From NCBI RefSeq assembly GCF_003732705.1, contig NZ_MOBR01000020.1:124001-188000 (forward strand): 64,000 bases of DNA, given 5' to 3'. Below the pieces are notes generated by a model. The model was not told where the DNA came from. It saw nothing but the letters and a program-made list of their open reading frames with translations, and did no database searches. Both the position numbers and the translations under genes were made by a program. Shown piece after piece: positions 29,001-36,127 of this stretch. This DNA is from Pseudomonas frederiksbergensis (GTDB lineage: Bacteria > Pseudomonadota > Gammaproteobacteria > Pseudomonadales > Pseudomonadaceae). How positions within the stretch are numbered: the stretch's first letter is position 1; every line of letters starts with the position of its first letter.

Positions 29001-30602
29001 AATCATCCGTTCAGTGGCACCGTTGAAGTCGAGCAGGGCCTGTTGATCGTCGGTGATCCACCGGCAACCTTGGCCGGGCAGGTCACCGTGTTCCACGGTG
29101 CCGCGTTAACCGGTAACGGCAGCGTCGGTTCGGTGGTCAACCACGGGGTGTTCTCGTCCGGCGCGAATGGCGAAACCCTCAGCGTCACGGGCAACCTGAC
29201 CAACGCTGCGGATGGCCTGCTGGCACTGACCATCACCTCGCCGACCATCACCCCGATGGTCGTGGGTGGTACGGCAACCCTTGATGGCGCTCTGCAAGTG
29301 ACCAATCTGCTGCCGTACAGCGGCGACACCACGTATAAGCTGATTACGGCGGGCGGCGGCGTCAACGGTACGTTCAGCGCTACCGATCTGCCGGAACGCG
29401 CGTTCCTCGACACATCACTGGTGTACAGCGCCAATGAAGTCGATCTGGCCGTCAGTCGCAACCAGACGTCCTTCGCCACCATCGCGGCCACGGGCAACCA
29501 ACGGGCCACGGCGTCCGCGCTGAGCCGCAATGGCGTGGCCGGTGCGGCGTTGCAGACCGAAATCATCAACCTCAGCACTGGCGGTGCCCGTGCGGCGTTC
29601 GACAGCTTGTCCGGGGAAATCCACGCCAGTACCGCCAGCGCCATTCTTGAAGATTCGCGTTACATCCGTGACGCCGTCAACGACCGCATGCGCCAGCCGT
29701 CCTGCAGTGGGCCTGACGATCCTCGCCGCGCGCTGGCGCCAAGCGAAAATCGCCTGACCAGCGGTGGCTGCCACGGTGAAATGGTGGGCTGGATGCGTGC
29801 ACTGGGCGCCTGGGGTGAGATGGATGGTGACAGCAACAGCACCAAACTTGATCGCAACCTCAGCGGCTTCATGCTCGGCACCGATAAACAGATCGACGAT
29901 CAATGGCGTGCCGGGATGGCCGCCGGTTACACCCGTAGCGACCTGAATGCCCACGACCTGCGCTCCGACGCGACGGTTGAAAGCTACCACCTTGCGGCGT
30001 ACCTCAACTCGCAGTTCGACGCCTTGGCCGTGCGCCTGGGTGCTGCTTACAGCTGGCACGACATCGAGACCAAACGTGATGTCGCCGTCGGCGGGTACAA
30101 CGACCGGTTGAAAGGTAATTACGATGCCCGCAGCGCCCAAGTGTTCGGTGAAGTGGGTTACACCGTCGAAGCGGCCGGGATTGCCCTGGAACCGTTCGCC
30201 GGCCTGTCCTACGTCAACTACGACAGCGATACCGTGCATGAAAAAGGCGGGGTAGGGCGTCTGAAAGCTGATTCCAGCCAGGACATCACCTTCTCCACCC
30301 TGGGCCTGCGTGCCGGCAAAGTCATCACCCTGTCCAACGGTGGGCAATTCACCCCGCGTGCGGCCATCGGCTGGCGTCATGCCTTCGGCGACACCAAACC
30401 GGACGCCGACCTGAGCTTTATCGATGGTGGCGCCTCGTTCAGCACCCAAGGCGTGCCGATTGCCAAGGACAGCGCGCTGCTTGAAGCGGGTGTGGACTTC
30501 CAGATCAGCCCGACCGGCAAACTCGGCCTCGGCTACTCGGGACAGGTGTCGGGCAAGAATGAAGATCATGCAATGACCGTCAGCTTCACCCTCGGCTTCT
30601 GA
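20058..30602 (+). CDS. Giant repeat autotransporter (type Va), adhesin-like
   Basis: 3514 aa. A long signal peptide (to about QAMA, residue 46) is followed by a passenger of autotransporter-associated beta-strand (PATR) repeats, each about 86 aa with an NTYxGxTTLNAG-like core, and three copies of a roughly 297-aa module. The C-terminal beta-barrel domain (about 3240-3514, from GWMRALGAWGEMDGD) ends SFTLGF with terminal Phe. The passenger should form a long beta-solenoid on the cell surface; adhesion or aggregation is the family role. Only a few cysteines occur, two near the N-terminus and two just before the barrel. A GTG at 20085 with better-spaced AAAGGAA is an alternative start. Confidence 0.93.
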   Translation: MVNHVKELPVDLRSVVAPIFRVCPLFLAVRLGIVGVFVTLSPQAMAACTPGSPTAGGTVTCSGVPSLPLFLNTFSSAVNDLTVNVGSAAQLNATLGGQVLNLTGNNITLNNSGLIDPALLGAVTALSAGAVIGNAGASVMNITNAATGIIRGTGDLLGVNLASLNGMALNLNNSAGGSTNIVNNGTIGSTALLNVTLFSADTPIVAARGGAQVNVINAGTINGRMAFETSASGNTFVNSGTIAGGVSMGDGSTNTFTAITGSTITAGGGIGLALGGLIGVNLTFAPTGQIDGGAGGINSLILQNPIGIGGGTSGVGTVSSANYVNFNNLTINSGTWTLQGPLISGSTTLNGGIAQFNNSATFGSGVLTVNGGGLQASTGGLSLSNLINVGAAGLLLQGTNAITLGNVISGSGGITKNGTGQLILNGANTYLGNTTLNGGSVQLGNNQAFSAGTVTFGGSTVLQAPGTITLNNNIVLNSAIGTSGVGSLTLAGLISGAGSISKNGSGTLALTGNNTGYTGSTDLNAGTLSLANNNALGSGSLNVNAAASLNTTSGVTLNNSVALNGNLTVVGSNNLTLNGLVSGTSGLIKNGLSTLTLTGNNTYQGPTSLNAGALVLASNTALGTGALNVAAGTSLDTNLAVTLANAINLGGDLTLGGTQALGLTGAINGAGSLIKNGSAALNLSGNNGYAGNTTLNAGTLILGSNTALGLGTLNTAAGTTLDASSTVAVANAVNTTGDLTLGGTANLTLGGVVGGTGGLIKNGAANLTLNGANTFLGNTTLNAGTLTVGNANALSGGVLTVAGSSTLDSSAGVAIANNIAMNADLSVGGTNQLTLDGVLSGTNQLIKNGAANLTLNGVNTFAGGTTLNAGSITVGNADALSTGALTVGGASTLTGSSALALANAITLNANLTTGGANALTLDGTIAGAGGLIKTGASSLTLTGANTYSGTTALNAGTLIVGSNTAIGSGALNASGGTTLDASTATTLANAVNLGGNLTLGGTNALILNGAVSGIGGLIKNGAADLTLNHANNYLGSTALNNGTLIVGASGALGAGVLNAAANTTLDSNTAVSLSNQVNLAGAFNVGGTADLTLTGLVNGAGNLVKNGTGNLVLGGANGFLGGTTLNAGTLTVGNGSALGLGGLTVGGAATLDSNAPVSLGNNVALNADLTVGGTSNLTLGGVVSGTNQLIKNGAGNLTLNGVNTYQGNTTLNAGTLTLGNGTALGTGALIVGGTSSLDNSAAFSVANAVTLNADLNFAGNNNLNLAGVIDGAAALNKNGLSDLTLSGNNSFTGALNILSGSVTAASTGALGNTSGANVSAGASLNLGTDASLAGLSGSGDVLIGSGNTLSVGGVNTTSTFDGGLSGPGGLTKVGTGTLNLTGINGLTGNTAVNGGTLDLSGSLGSANVNVNTGATLTGTGSVLGALNVANGGHLGLSSGNTLSVGSLALNSTSNMDVALGTPSTNSLLNIGGNLTLDGLLNVSDAGGFGVGVYRLINYTGSLLNLGMNVGATPIGYSLADLALQTAVGNQINLLVTAPNANLRFWDGSQTIPNGSVDGGNGTWSAGSTNWTSVDGLTNQTWASDFAIFQGTAGNVTVLGPQTFTGMQFVTDGYNLLTGAAGKLTAVNGTSGNTAIRVDPGSTATISVAIDGAGTLAKLDSGTLVLNGANSYTGGTLLNGGTLVVGSNTALGSGVLTTASGTTLDSNVAVTLGNAVDLASNLNIGGSNALTLNGAISGVGGLVKAGGSNLTLGGNNSFLGPVSLLSGGLVLASDSALGAGALNAANATTLDAATAVTVGNVINLAGNLNVAGSADLTLAGAVNGAGSLSKTGAANLVLNGFNGFLGGVDLNAGTLTVGNASGLGLGNLTVSGASTLDNNTVLSLANNVGLNASVAVGGSNDLTLGGVISGAGGLSKNGAANLTLNGVNVYQGDTTLNAGTLTLGNAAALGTGALTVAGASTLDNSSALSLANDVNVNAALNVAGVNNLTLAGAVGGAGTLSKNGAADLTLSGTNTFSGTFDVLGGSLSTTSATALGNNAGVNLGTGTSLNLGASGSLASLSGTGTALVGAGNTLSIGGNNASSLFDGVLDGSGSLDKLGSGTFNLTGINSLTGDTSVNGGTLNVSGSLASANVAVNNGGTLAGSGSLLGAVNVADGGHVALATGSALSVGSLALSGNSNLDVGLGAPVSGGGNALINVGGNLTLDGNLNVSDIGGFGSGVYRIINYTGALTDNGLVVGTVPGSVSPGNLQVQTAVGSQVNLLVTSPNTTVQFWDGAQAVGNGAIDGGNGTWASGNTNWTNVDGTVNLGWANSFAVFQGTAGTVTVDGAQSITGMQFVTDGYSLVNGTAGALTLVNGGLGNATFRVDPNATATVGVAINGAGTLGKYDTGTLVLNGLNGYTGGTALNGGTLVVGNDAALGSGVLTAANGTTLDSNTAVSLANAVALNGGLSVAGSNALTLGGVVSGTGSLIKNGASSLTLNGSNTYAGGTQLNAGSLILGNNSAIGTGALGVGGNAQLDSTAALQLANAINLTGQLTLAGTQATTLSGVIGGTGSLVKNGSGTLLLSGTNTYSGGTTLNAGTTSGNTTSLQGAILNNAALVFEQSNDGTYTGNLTGNGTLTKNGTGELLLTGTNGLTGDTNVQAGSLLVNGTLNSANVNVASGAKIGGSGQIAGAVQLASGATLVGGGSVTPLSFGSLALASGTNLDFSLGSATSSTNVVNVAGNLTLDGTLNVSDAGGFGTGVYQLFRYGGDLTDNGLTYGTLPGGVLPASLTLQTALANQVNLLVQSSQGEVQFWNGGKTNADGTISGGDGTWGSSTNWTDAGGTASQGSARRFAVFGGQGGTVTVAGNQGFTGLQVLDSGYRLVPGADGSLTPINAADGSLAAVRINSGVTTEISAPLVGTGGIEKLDSGTLVLSGANTYSGGTTVSGGTLVGNSTSLQGSILNNARVLFAQANNGFFNGVLSGTGDLVKQGSGSLLLEGNHPFSGTVEVEQGLLIVGDPPATLAGQVTVFHGAALTGNGSVGSVVNHGVFSSGANGETLSVTGNLTNAADGLLALTITSPTITPMVVGGTATLDGALQVTNLLPYSGDTTYKLITAGGGVNGTFSATDLPERAFLDTSLVYSANEVDLAVSRNQTSFATIAATGNQRATASALSRNGVAGAALQTEIINLSTGGARAAFDSLSGEIHASTASAILEDSRYIRDAVNDRMRQPSCSGPDDPRRALAPSENRLTSGGCHGEMVGWMRALGAWGEMDGDSNSTKLDRNLSGFMLGTDKQIDDQWRAGMAAGYTRSDLNAHDLRSDATVESYHLAAYLNSQFDALAVRLGAAYSWHDIETKRDVAVGGYNDRLKGNYDARSAQVFGEVGYTVEAAGIALEPFAGLSYVNYDSDTVHEKGGVGRLKADSSQDITFSTLGLRAGKVITLSNGGQFTPRAAIGWRHAFGDTKPDADLSFIDGGASFSTQGVPIAKDSALLEAGVDFQISPTGKLGLGYSGQVSGKNEDHAMTVSFTLGF
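21341..24194 (+). repeat. First block of about 11 PATR repeats inside the autotransporter
   Basis: Near-identical cores (NTYLGNTTLN, NTYQGPTSLN, NTFLGNTTLN, NTFAGGTTLN, NTYSGTTALN and others) recur every 258-261 bp from about 21341 to 23927. The regular 86-codon period and frequent synonymous identity point to tandem expansion. Confidence 0.85.
24195..25079 (+). repeat. Long passenger module, copy A
   Basis: About 885 bp, from LTGINGLTG through NLRFWDGSQ, GGNGTWSAGSTNWT and FTGMQFVTDGYNL to NGANSYTGG. The same series of motifs occurs in copies B and C. Confidence 0.82.
26367..27260 (+). repeat. Long passenger module, copy B
   Basis: About 894 bp, very similar to copy A (VQFWDGAQ, GGNGTWASGNTNWT, ITGMQFVTDGYSL). 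It follows a second block of five PATR units (about 25063-26366). PATR units plus module form a super-repeat offset by about 2.17 kb from the A set. Confidence 0.82.
27939..28829 (+). repeat. Long passenger module, copy C (most diverged)
   Basis: About 891 bp with VQFWNGGK, GGDGTWGSSTNWT and FTGLQVLDSGYRL. It follows a third block of three PATR units (about 27245-27800) and is the least similar copy, so it is probably the oldest. Confidence 0.8.
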
Positions 30603-30747
30603 TCATGGTCGAAGTGCTTTAGCCGCCCGAAAGGGCGGTGATCGTTCCCACGCTCTGCGTGGGAATGCCTCAACGGACGCTCTGCGTTCGGCTCTGGAAT
30701 CAAACGAGGATCATGGTCGAAGTGCTTTAGCCGCCCGCAAGGGCGGT
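30601..30747 (+). terminator. Duplicated terminator segment around a repeat fragment
   Basis: A 39-bp segment beginning GATCATGGTCGAAGTGCTTT and ending in the hairpin GCCGCCC-GAAA/GCAA-GGGCGG occurs at 30601-30639 and 30709-30747 with one mismatch. Only the second copy has the T-run (TTTTTTTT). The 69 bp between them contains a truncated copy of the second-class repeat (compare 6447-6553). Confidence 0.85.
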
Positions 30748-30773
30748 TTTTTTTGCCCCGAAAACTGCAACCA

Positions 30774-30870
30774 CCCCTGTAGGAGCAAAGCTTGCTCGCG
30801 AAGAGGGCATTACATCCAACATCTGATTTGGCTGTTACACCGCTTTCGCGAGCAAGCCCGCTCCCACAGT
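30774..30870. repeat. Chimeric REP pair (type A left arm, type G right arm)
   Basis: The left arm reads CTGTAGGAGCAAAGCTTGCT while the right arm ends GCAAGCCCGCTCCCACAG, so the two arms come from different REP variants and pair imperfectly. Confidence 0.8.
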
Positions 30871-30910
30871 TGATCTATGGTGGACACAGAATTTATGTCC
30901 ACATGCGATC

Positions 30911-30943
30911 CAATGTGGGAGCGTGCTTGCTCGCGAAGAGGCC
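30911..30943. repeat. Single type G REP unit
   Basis: One unpaired unit (ATGTGGGAGCGTGCTTGCTC) 64 bp before the selD start; no inverted partner follows it. Confidence 0.75.
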
Positions 30944-31006
30944 TTCACAGTCGCCGCCGTCCGGTCTGCTAGAATCGCCCGCATTGACCCCACAAGGTGC
31001 ACCCCC

Positions 31007-32041
31007 ATGAGCGAGCCGATTCGCCTGACCCAATACAGCCACGGCGCAGGATGCGGTTGCAAGATTTCCCCTCAAGTCCTGGAAGTGATCCTGGCCGGCA
31101 GCGGCGCGCAGAATCTCGATCCCAAGCTTTGGGTCGGCAACGCCTCGCGCGATGATGCGGCGGTGTACGCCATCGACGACGAGCGCGGCGTGGTCTCGAC
31201 CACTGACTTCTTTATGCCGATCGTCGACGACCCGTTCGACTTCGGCCGCATCGCCGCCACCAATGCCATCAGCGATATCTACGCCATGGGCGGCGATCCG
31301 TTGATGGCGATTGCGATCCTCGGCTGGCCGGTCAATGTGCTGGCCCCGGAAATCGCCCGGGAAGTGATTCGCGGCGGCCGTTCGATCTGCGATGAGGCAG
31401 GTATTCCCCTGGCCGGCGGGCATTCCATCGACGCGCCGGAACCGATCTTCGGCCTGGCCGTCACCGGGCTGGTGCAAAAACGCCACATGAAACGCAACGA
31501 CACCGCCACCGCCGGTTGCCTGCTGTACCTGACCAAACCCCTGGGCATCGGCATCCTCACCACCGCCGAGAAGAAGGGCAAGTTGCGCCACGCCGACATC
31601 GGCCTGGCCCGCGACTGGATGTGCACCCTGAACAAACCCGGCAGCCGCTTCGGCAAACTCGACGGCGTCACGGCGATGACCGACGTCACCGGTTTCGGTT
31701 TGCTCGGGCACCTGGTGGAAATGGCGGACGGCAGCCAACTCACCGCACGCATCGAATACGACCGCGTGCCACGCCTGGCGGGTGTCGAGTATTACCTCGA
31801 ACAAGGCTGCGTACCGGGCGGCACCTTGCGCAACTTCGACAGTTACGCCAGCAAACTCGGACGCTTGCAGGAGCTGCATAAACGCGTGCTGTGCGATCCA
31901 CAAACCAGTGGCGGCCTGCTGATCGCGGTCACGCCGGCGGGCAATGAACAATTCCTCGCGGTCGCTGCCGAACTGGGCCTGAGCCTTGAGCCAATCGGCG
32001 AACTGGTTGAGCGACAGACCAACGCGGTCGAGGTGTTTTGA
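31007..32041 (+). CDS. selD: Selenide, water dikinase (selenophosphate synthase)
   Basis: 344 aa, full length. It makes selenophosphate from selenide and ATP in the cytoplasm, the selenium donor for selenocysteine and selenouridine. The N-terminal catalytic motif HGAGCGCK has Cys16, the E. coli Cys17 equivalent, and Lys19, so this is the cysteine form rather than selenocysteine. AIRS-type segments follow: [20 protein letters not shown] and [18 protein letters not shown]. The ATG at 31007 is in the conserved position. The TGA stop shares its A with the ATG of mnmH, so the genes are translationally coupled. Confidence 0.96.
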   Translation: MSEPIRLTQYSHGAGCGCKISPQVLEVILAGSGAQNLDPKLWVGNASRDDAAVYAIDDERGVVSTTDFFMPIVDDPFDFGRIAATNAISDIYAMGGDPLMAIAILGWPVNVLAPEIAREVIRGGRSICDEAGIPLAGGHSIDAPEPIFGLAVTGLVQKRHMKRNDTATAGCLLYLTKPLGIGILTTAEKKGKLRHADIGLARDWMCTLNKPGSRFGKLDGVTAMTDVTGFGLLGHLVEMADGSQLTARIEYDRVPRLAGVEYYLEQGCVPGGTLRNFDSYASKLGRLQELHKRVLCDPQTSGGLLIAVTPAGNEQFLAVAAELGLSLEPIGELVERQTNAVEVF

Positions 32042-33144
32042 TGTCAATCGACTGCACCGATTACCGCGACATTTTCCTCAACGACCGGCCGATGATGGAT
32101 GCCCGCGCGCCGGTGGAATTCCTCAAGGGCTCGTTCCCTGGCGTGGTCAATCTGCCGCTGATGAATGACCACGAACGGCAACGGATCGGCACCTGCTACA
32201 AGCAGCACGGCCAGCAAGCGGCCATTACCCTGGGGCATCAATTGGTGTCCGGCGAGATTAAGGCCGAGCGCATCCAGGCCTGGGCCGATTTTGCCCGGGC
32301 TCATCCTGAGGGTTTTTTGTATTGTTTTCGCGGCGGCTTGCGCTCGCAGATCGTCCAGCAGTGGCTCAAGGACGAGGCGGGCATCGACTACCCGAGGGTC
32401 GGTGGCGGCTACAAAGCCATGCGTTCGTTTTTGCTGGAGACCACGGATCAGGCGGTTGCCCAATGCGATTTCGTCTTGCTCGGCGGCATGACCGGCACCG
32501 GTAAAACTGAAGTGCTGACGCAACTGAGCAACGGGCTGGACCTGGAAGGCTATGCCAATCACCGGGGTTCCAGTTTTGGCAAACGCGCCACGGGCCAACC
32601 GTCCAACATCGACTTTGAAAACCGGCTGGCTGTGGATCTGTTGAAGAAACGCGCCCGGGGCATCGAGCAATTCGTGCTGGAAGACGAAAGCCGTGCGGTC
32701 GGCAGTTGTGCCTTGCCGCTACCGTTGTTTCAGGGCATGCAGCAGTTTCCGATGGTCTGGCTGGAAGACAGTCTGGAAGGGCGGGTCGAGCGGATTTTGC
32801 GCGATTACGTGGTGGACCTGTGTGCCGAGTTTATCGGCGTGCATGGCGAGGATGGTTTTGCGCTGTTTTCCGAGCGCTTGCTGGAGAGCCTGAATAACGT
32901 GCAGAAGCGCCTGGGCGGGGAGCGTCATCGGCGAATGTTGCTGTTGATGGAAGATGCCTTGGCCGAGCAGGCGCGCAACGGTGCGGTGGATCTGCATCGG
33001 GGGTGGATCGAAGGGTTGCTGAGCGAGTATTACGACCCGATGTATGCATTTCAGCGCGAGAAGAAAGGCGCGCGGATCGAGTTTGCCGGGGAGCGCGGGG
33101 CGGTGTTTGAGTATCTGCGCGAGCGCGGCAGTCAGCGGGTTTGA
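32041..33144 (+). CDS. mnmH: tRNA 2-selenouridine synthase
   Basis: 367 aa (also called SelU or YbbB). It replaces sulfur with selenium at the wobble 2-thiouridine of certain tRNAs, using selenophosphate from SelD. The N-terminal rhodanese domain has the catalytic cysteine Cys95 in [10 protein letters not shown]. The C-terminal P-loop domain begins [10 protein letters not shown] (148-157), with NHRGSSFG after it. The start is the ATG overlapping the selD stop. This two-gene operon is a complete selenophosphate-to-tRNA route and is conserved in Pseudomonas. Confidence 0.95.
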   Translation: MSIDCTDYRDIFLNDRPMMDARAPVEFLKGSFPGVVNLPLMNDHERQRIGTCYKQHGQQAAITLGHQLVSGEIKAERIQAWADFARAHPEGFLYCFRGGLRSQIVQQWLKDEAGIDYPRVGGGYKAMRSFLLETTDQAVAQCDFVLLGGMTGTGKTEVLTQLSNGLDLEGYANHRGSSFGKRATGQPSNIDFENRLAVDLLKKRARGIEQFVLEDESRAVGSCALPLPLFQGMQQFPMVWLEDSLEGRVERILRDYVVDLCAEFIGVHGEDGFALFSERLLESLNNVQKRLGGERHRRMLLLMEDALAEQARNGAVDLHRGWIEGLLSEYYDPMYAFQREKKGARIEFAGERGAVFEYLRERGSQRV

Positions 33145-33161
33145 TGGTGTTTTTGCCGGCC

Positions 33162-33259
33162 TCATCGCGGGCAAGCCATGCTCCTACAGGTCATGCGTCG
33201 TGCCCGAATCATGCGGCCGACGCAAAACCTGTAGGAGCAAGGCTTGCCCGCGAAGGCGT
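33162..33259. repeat. Two type A REP units facing outward
   Basis: A right-arm unit (GGCAAGCCATGCTCCTACAG, near 33169-33189) precedes a left-arm unit (CTGTAGGAGCAAGGCTTGCC, about 33230-33249). The order is the reverse of the usual pair, with about 40 bp of unique DNA between. Confidence 0.78.
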
Positions 33260-33279
33260 CCTCACAGGCGCCAAATTAC

Positions 33280-34335
33280 TTAAAGCAATGCGGCCCCGAT
33301 CAACCCGCTGATCACCCCAATCCCCATGGTCATCAGCGCCACGCTGACCAACACCCGAGTGTTGAAATCCTTGCGCAGCATCAGCAGCGACGGCAGGCTG
33401 ATGCTCGGCAGGGTCATCAGCAACGCCACCGCCGGGGCAGTGCCCATGCCGAGGGTCATCATGGTTTGCACGATGGGGATTTCGGCGGCGGTCGGGATCA
33501 CGAACAGCGTCCCGATGATCGCCAGCGGCACCAGCCACAACAGGCTGTTGGCCATGGCGCCATCGATGTGCGGAAACACCCAGACCCGCACCGCACCCAG
33601 CACCAGCACCGCCAGGATGTAGATGGGAATGGTGCTCCAGAACAGCTGCCAGATCGTCCGGCCCCAACGGGACAGGAACGGCTGCGTGTCGGTCTCGCGG
33701 GCCTCGACCACCGCCTCGACGGCGGCTTCAGGCAAGTTCTCCGGGCCGGCGATACGCTGGGCCACCATCGACACACCAAACACCAGCACGATACCCGCCA
33801 CCAGCCGCAACGCGGTAAAGCCCCAGCCGAGCACGAAACCCATGAACACCAGCGTGGCGGGGTTGAGCACCGGGTTACCGATCCAGAATGCCAGCGCCGC
33901 ACCCACCGAAACATTCTGCCGGCGCATGCCTGCCGCCACCGGGGCGGCGCAGCACGAACACATCATGCCCGGCAACGCGAACAACCCGCCACGCAGGGTC
34001 GAGGCGAAACCGGCGCGGCCGAACAGGCGCAACAGCCAGTCCCGGGGAATCAACACCTGGAGCAAGGAGCCGAGGATCACCGCCAGCACCGCGGCCTTCC
34101 AGATCGCCAGGAAATACACCTTGGCATATGCCAGGGCGGCGATCAGGGGGTCGGATTGTTGGTCGTTGATGATCGAGGCGCCGATGCTGTGGTTGTCAGC
34201 GGCAACGAAGGCCTTGAGGTAGTAGGGCGACCATTTGACGTAGTAGAGGCCGACGCAGGCGACCAGCAGGAACAGGGCGGGTTTCCACCAGAACGACCAG
34301 CCCCGGACGGGGATGGCTGTGGATGAGAGTGACAT
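33280..34335 (-). CDS. ArsP/DUF318-type permease
   Basis: 351 aa with eight or more membrane helices. The family motif MMCSCCAAPVAAG has cysteines 126, 128 and 129, and GNPVLNPATL (153-162) follows. In ArsP-type permeases these thiols take part in export of trivalent organoarsenicals; many relatives (PF03773) are of unknown substrate. There is no ars gene nearby, so the substrate is uncertain. The start is the ATG at 34333-34335, giving MSLSSTAIPV. Confidence 0.83.
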   Translation of the reverse strand: MSLSSTAIPVRGWSFWWKPALFLLVACVGLYYVKWSPYYLKAFVAADNHSIGASIINDQQSDPLIAALAYAKVYFLAIWKAAVLAVILGSLLQVLIPRDWLLRLFGRAGFASTLRGGLFALPGMMCSCCAAPVAAGMRRQNVSVGAALAFWIGNPVLNPATLVFMGFVLGWGFTALRLVAGIVLVFGVSMVAQRIAGPENLPEAAVEAVVEARETDTQPFLSRWGRTIWQLFWSTIPIYILAVLVLGAVRVWVFPHIDGAMANSLLWLVPLAIIGTLFVIPTAAEIPIVQTMMTLGMGTAPAVALLMTLPSISLPSLLMLRKDFNTRVLVSVALMTMGIGVISGLIGAALL

Positions 34336-34427
34336 GGCGAGGTTCCGGGCAAGGGGGAGATGAAGTCATGATAGCCCAGCGCCTTCGTACACGTGATCCC
34401 TACAATGCGTGGGACCTGTGGGACCTC

Positions 34428-35102
34428 TTATGTAGGACAGTTCTGCGAGCCGTTATCCAGCCCTTGTTTATAGGTGTGGCTGACCAGGCTGGCCTTGCCG
34501 TTGTGCCAGGTCAGGGTCAGCACGTACAGCGAATCGTAGTCGCTGGACTCCCAGTCGTCGGTGATGTTCTGTTTCTTGCCAACCGCGTCACCCGCAACCT
34601 TGTTGATCAACTCGGGCAGGTAACCGTGGGACCAGGCGGTGTAGATGATCGAGTTGTGATACTTGTCGTGCAGCAGTTCATCCGCCAGATCGCTGGTGTC
34701 GTTGGCCGCGAAATCGATGTTCACCGGCAACCCGAGCTTGATCGCGCTGGGGCTGATGGTCATCAACGGGCGGATGTAACTGTAGGAATTGTCCAGTTCA
34801 CCTTCCTCGACATTACGCGTCGGGTTGGCGGCGAATACGTAGTTGGCCTTGCCGAATTTTTCCGGCAGCAAGGTGGACAGGTTGATCGCGCGGTTCAACC
34901 CCTGGCAATTGAGTTGGCCCAGGCCGCCTTCGGGTTTTTCCGCGTGGCGCAGGAATACCAGGGTCTGGGTGCCATCGGCCGGTTGGGCGCGGCTTTCACT
35001 GGACTCAAGCGACAGGAACAGGGCGCTGGCCGCCAACAACGTGGGCAGGAAAATGTACGCGCGATGCTTGAAGCGTTGAGCGAATTTCAAAGGGTTCATC
35101 AT
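34428..35102 (-). CDS. Histidine phosphatase superfamily protein, membrane-anchored or exported
   Basis: 224 aa. An N-terminal hydrophobic stretch (AYIFLPTLLAASALFLSLES) suggests export or a membrane anchor. The catalytic signature LRHAEKP (51-57) is present, with a second candidate histidine in TAWSHGYLPEL. The rest (FAANPTRNVEEGELDNSYSY, TYKQGLDNGSQNCPT) is unlike characterised mutases. The start is taken at the first of two adjacent ATGs (35100-35102). A much longer frame reaches 35279, but its extra N-terminus is not protein-like. Substrate unknown. Confidence 0.75.
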   Translation of the reverse strand: MMNPLKFAQRFKHRAYIFLPTLLAASALFLSLESSESRAQPADGTQTLVFLRHAEKPEGGLGQLNCQGLNRAINLSTLLPEKFGKANYVFAANPTRNVEEGELDNSYSYIRPLMTISPSAIKLGLPVNIDFAANDTSDLADELLHDKYHNSIIYTAWSHGYLPELINKVAGDAVGKKQNITDDWESSDYDSLYVLTLTWHNGKASLVSHTYKQGLDNGSQNCPT

Positions 35103-35407
35103 CTGAATAATGGGTTCTTCAGCGCATTCGATTAAGGCTGACAAACCTTTACACCGCGCTCCCAGCGTCGGGTGTTTTCCATGTCGTTGAGCCAGTCCGT
35201 TTTCGTGAAGGGCATTGCTCAGAGTCCTCTGAAGCCCATTTGGTTCGATCCCGGCAGGTTCGCAGCACTTTAGCTGCAACCTTTGGCGGGTTGGCGGAAG
35301 GTTATCGACAGGATGTTGCGGATTTATGGATACCGGTACATTTCTGCGCCAGAACGCCCCGGACCTACATTATGATCAGCAGCTCCAATGTCTGCGTGGA
35401 TGCTCCC
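35103..35407. other. Divergent intergenic region without a recognised gene
   Basis: 305 bp between the phosphatase and GST genes, without REP elements. It presumably holds both promoters. TATGAT at 35371-35376 is a possible -10 box for the GST gene, but no well-spaced -35 is apparent. Confidence 0.5.
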
Positions 35408-36106
35408 ATGACCGATCTCTCTGCGTTCCCGATCAACGAAAAATGGCCGGCCCAGTACCCCGAGTGGATTCAGCTGTACTCCTTGCCGACCCCCAACGGC
35501 GTCAAGGTCTCGATCATGCTCGAAGAGATCGGCCTGCCGTACGAGCCGCACCGTGTGAGCTTCGAGACCAACGATCAGCTGTCGCCGGCGTTCATGTCCT
35601 TGAACCCCAACAACAAGATCCCGGCGATCATCGATCCCCATGGCCCAGGCGATCAGCCACTGCCGCTGTTCGAGTCCGGGGCGATTCTGATCTACCTCGC
35701 CGACAAAAGTGGCCAGCTGCTGGCCCAGGAATCGGCGGCGCGCTACGAGACGATCCAGTGGTTGATGTTTCAGATGGGCGGTATCGGGCCGATGTTCGGC
35801 CAGGTTGGTTTCTTCAACAAATTCGGCGGCAAGGACTACGAGGACAAGCGGCCCCGTGATCGCTATGTCGAGGAAAGCAAGCGCCTGCTCAGCGTCCTCG
35901 ATAAACGCCTGGAAGGACGCGACTGGATCATGGGCGAGCGCTACACCATCGCCGACATTGCGACGTTTGCGTGGGTGCGCAACCTGATCGGCTTCTATGA
36001 GGCCGGTGATCTGGTGGGGATTCAGAATTTCCCCAACATCACTCGCGTGTTGGAGCGCTTCCTGGCGCGGCCGGCGGTGATCCGCGGGCTGGAAATTCCC
36101 AAGTAA
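35408..36106 (+). CDS. Glutathione S-transferase family protein (YfcG/YghU-like)
   Basis: 232 aa. The thioredoxin-like N-domain has LYSLPTPNGVKVSIMLEEIG, the TPNGxKVS pattern seen in YfcG-type (Nu-class) proteins that act as glutathione-dependent disulfide reductases. NPNNKIPAIIDP contains the cis-proline, and LFESGAILIYLADKSG is the glutathione-contact region. The helical C-domain ends LARPAVIRGLEIPK. The ATG at 35408 is preferred over upstream codons because conserved sequence starts there. The PhzF-like gene begins 21 bp downstream. Confidence 0.87.
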   Translation: MTDLSAFPINEKWPAQYPEWIQLYSLPTPNGVKVSIMLEEIGLPYEPHRVSFETNDQLSPAFMSLNPNNKIPAIIDPHGPGDQPLPLFESGAILIYLADKSGQLLAQESAARYETIQWLMFQMGGIGPMFGQVGFFNKFGGKDYEDKRPRDRYVEESKRLLSVLDKRLEGRDWIMGERYTIADIATFAWVRNLIGFYEAGDLVGIQNFPNITRVLERFLARPAVIRGLEIPK

Positions 36107-36127
36107 GTTTTATAACCAAGGAAGGCC

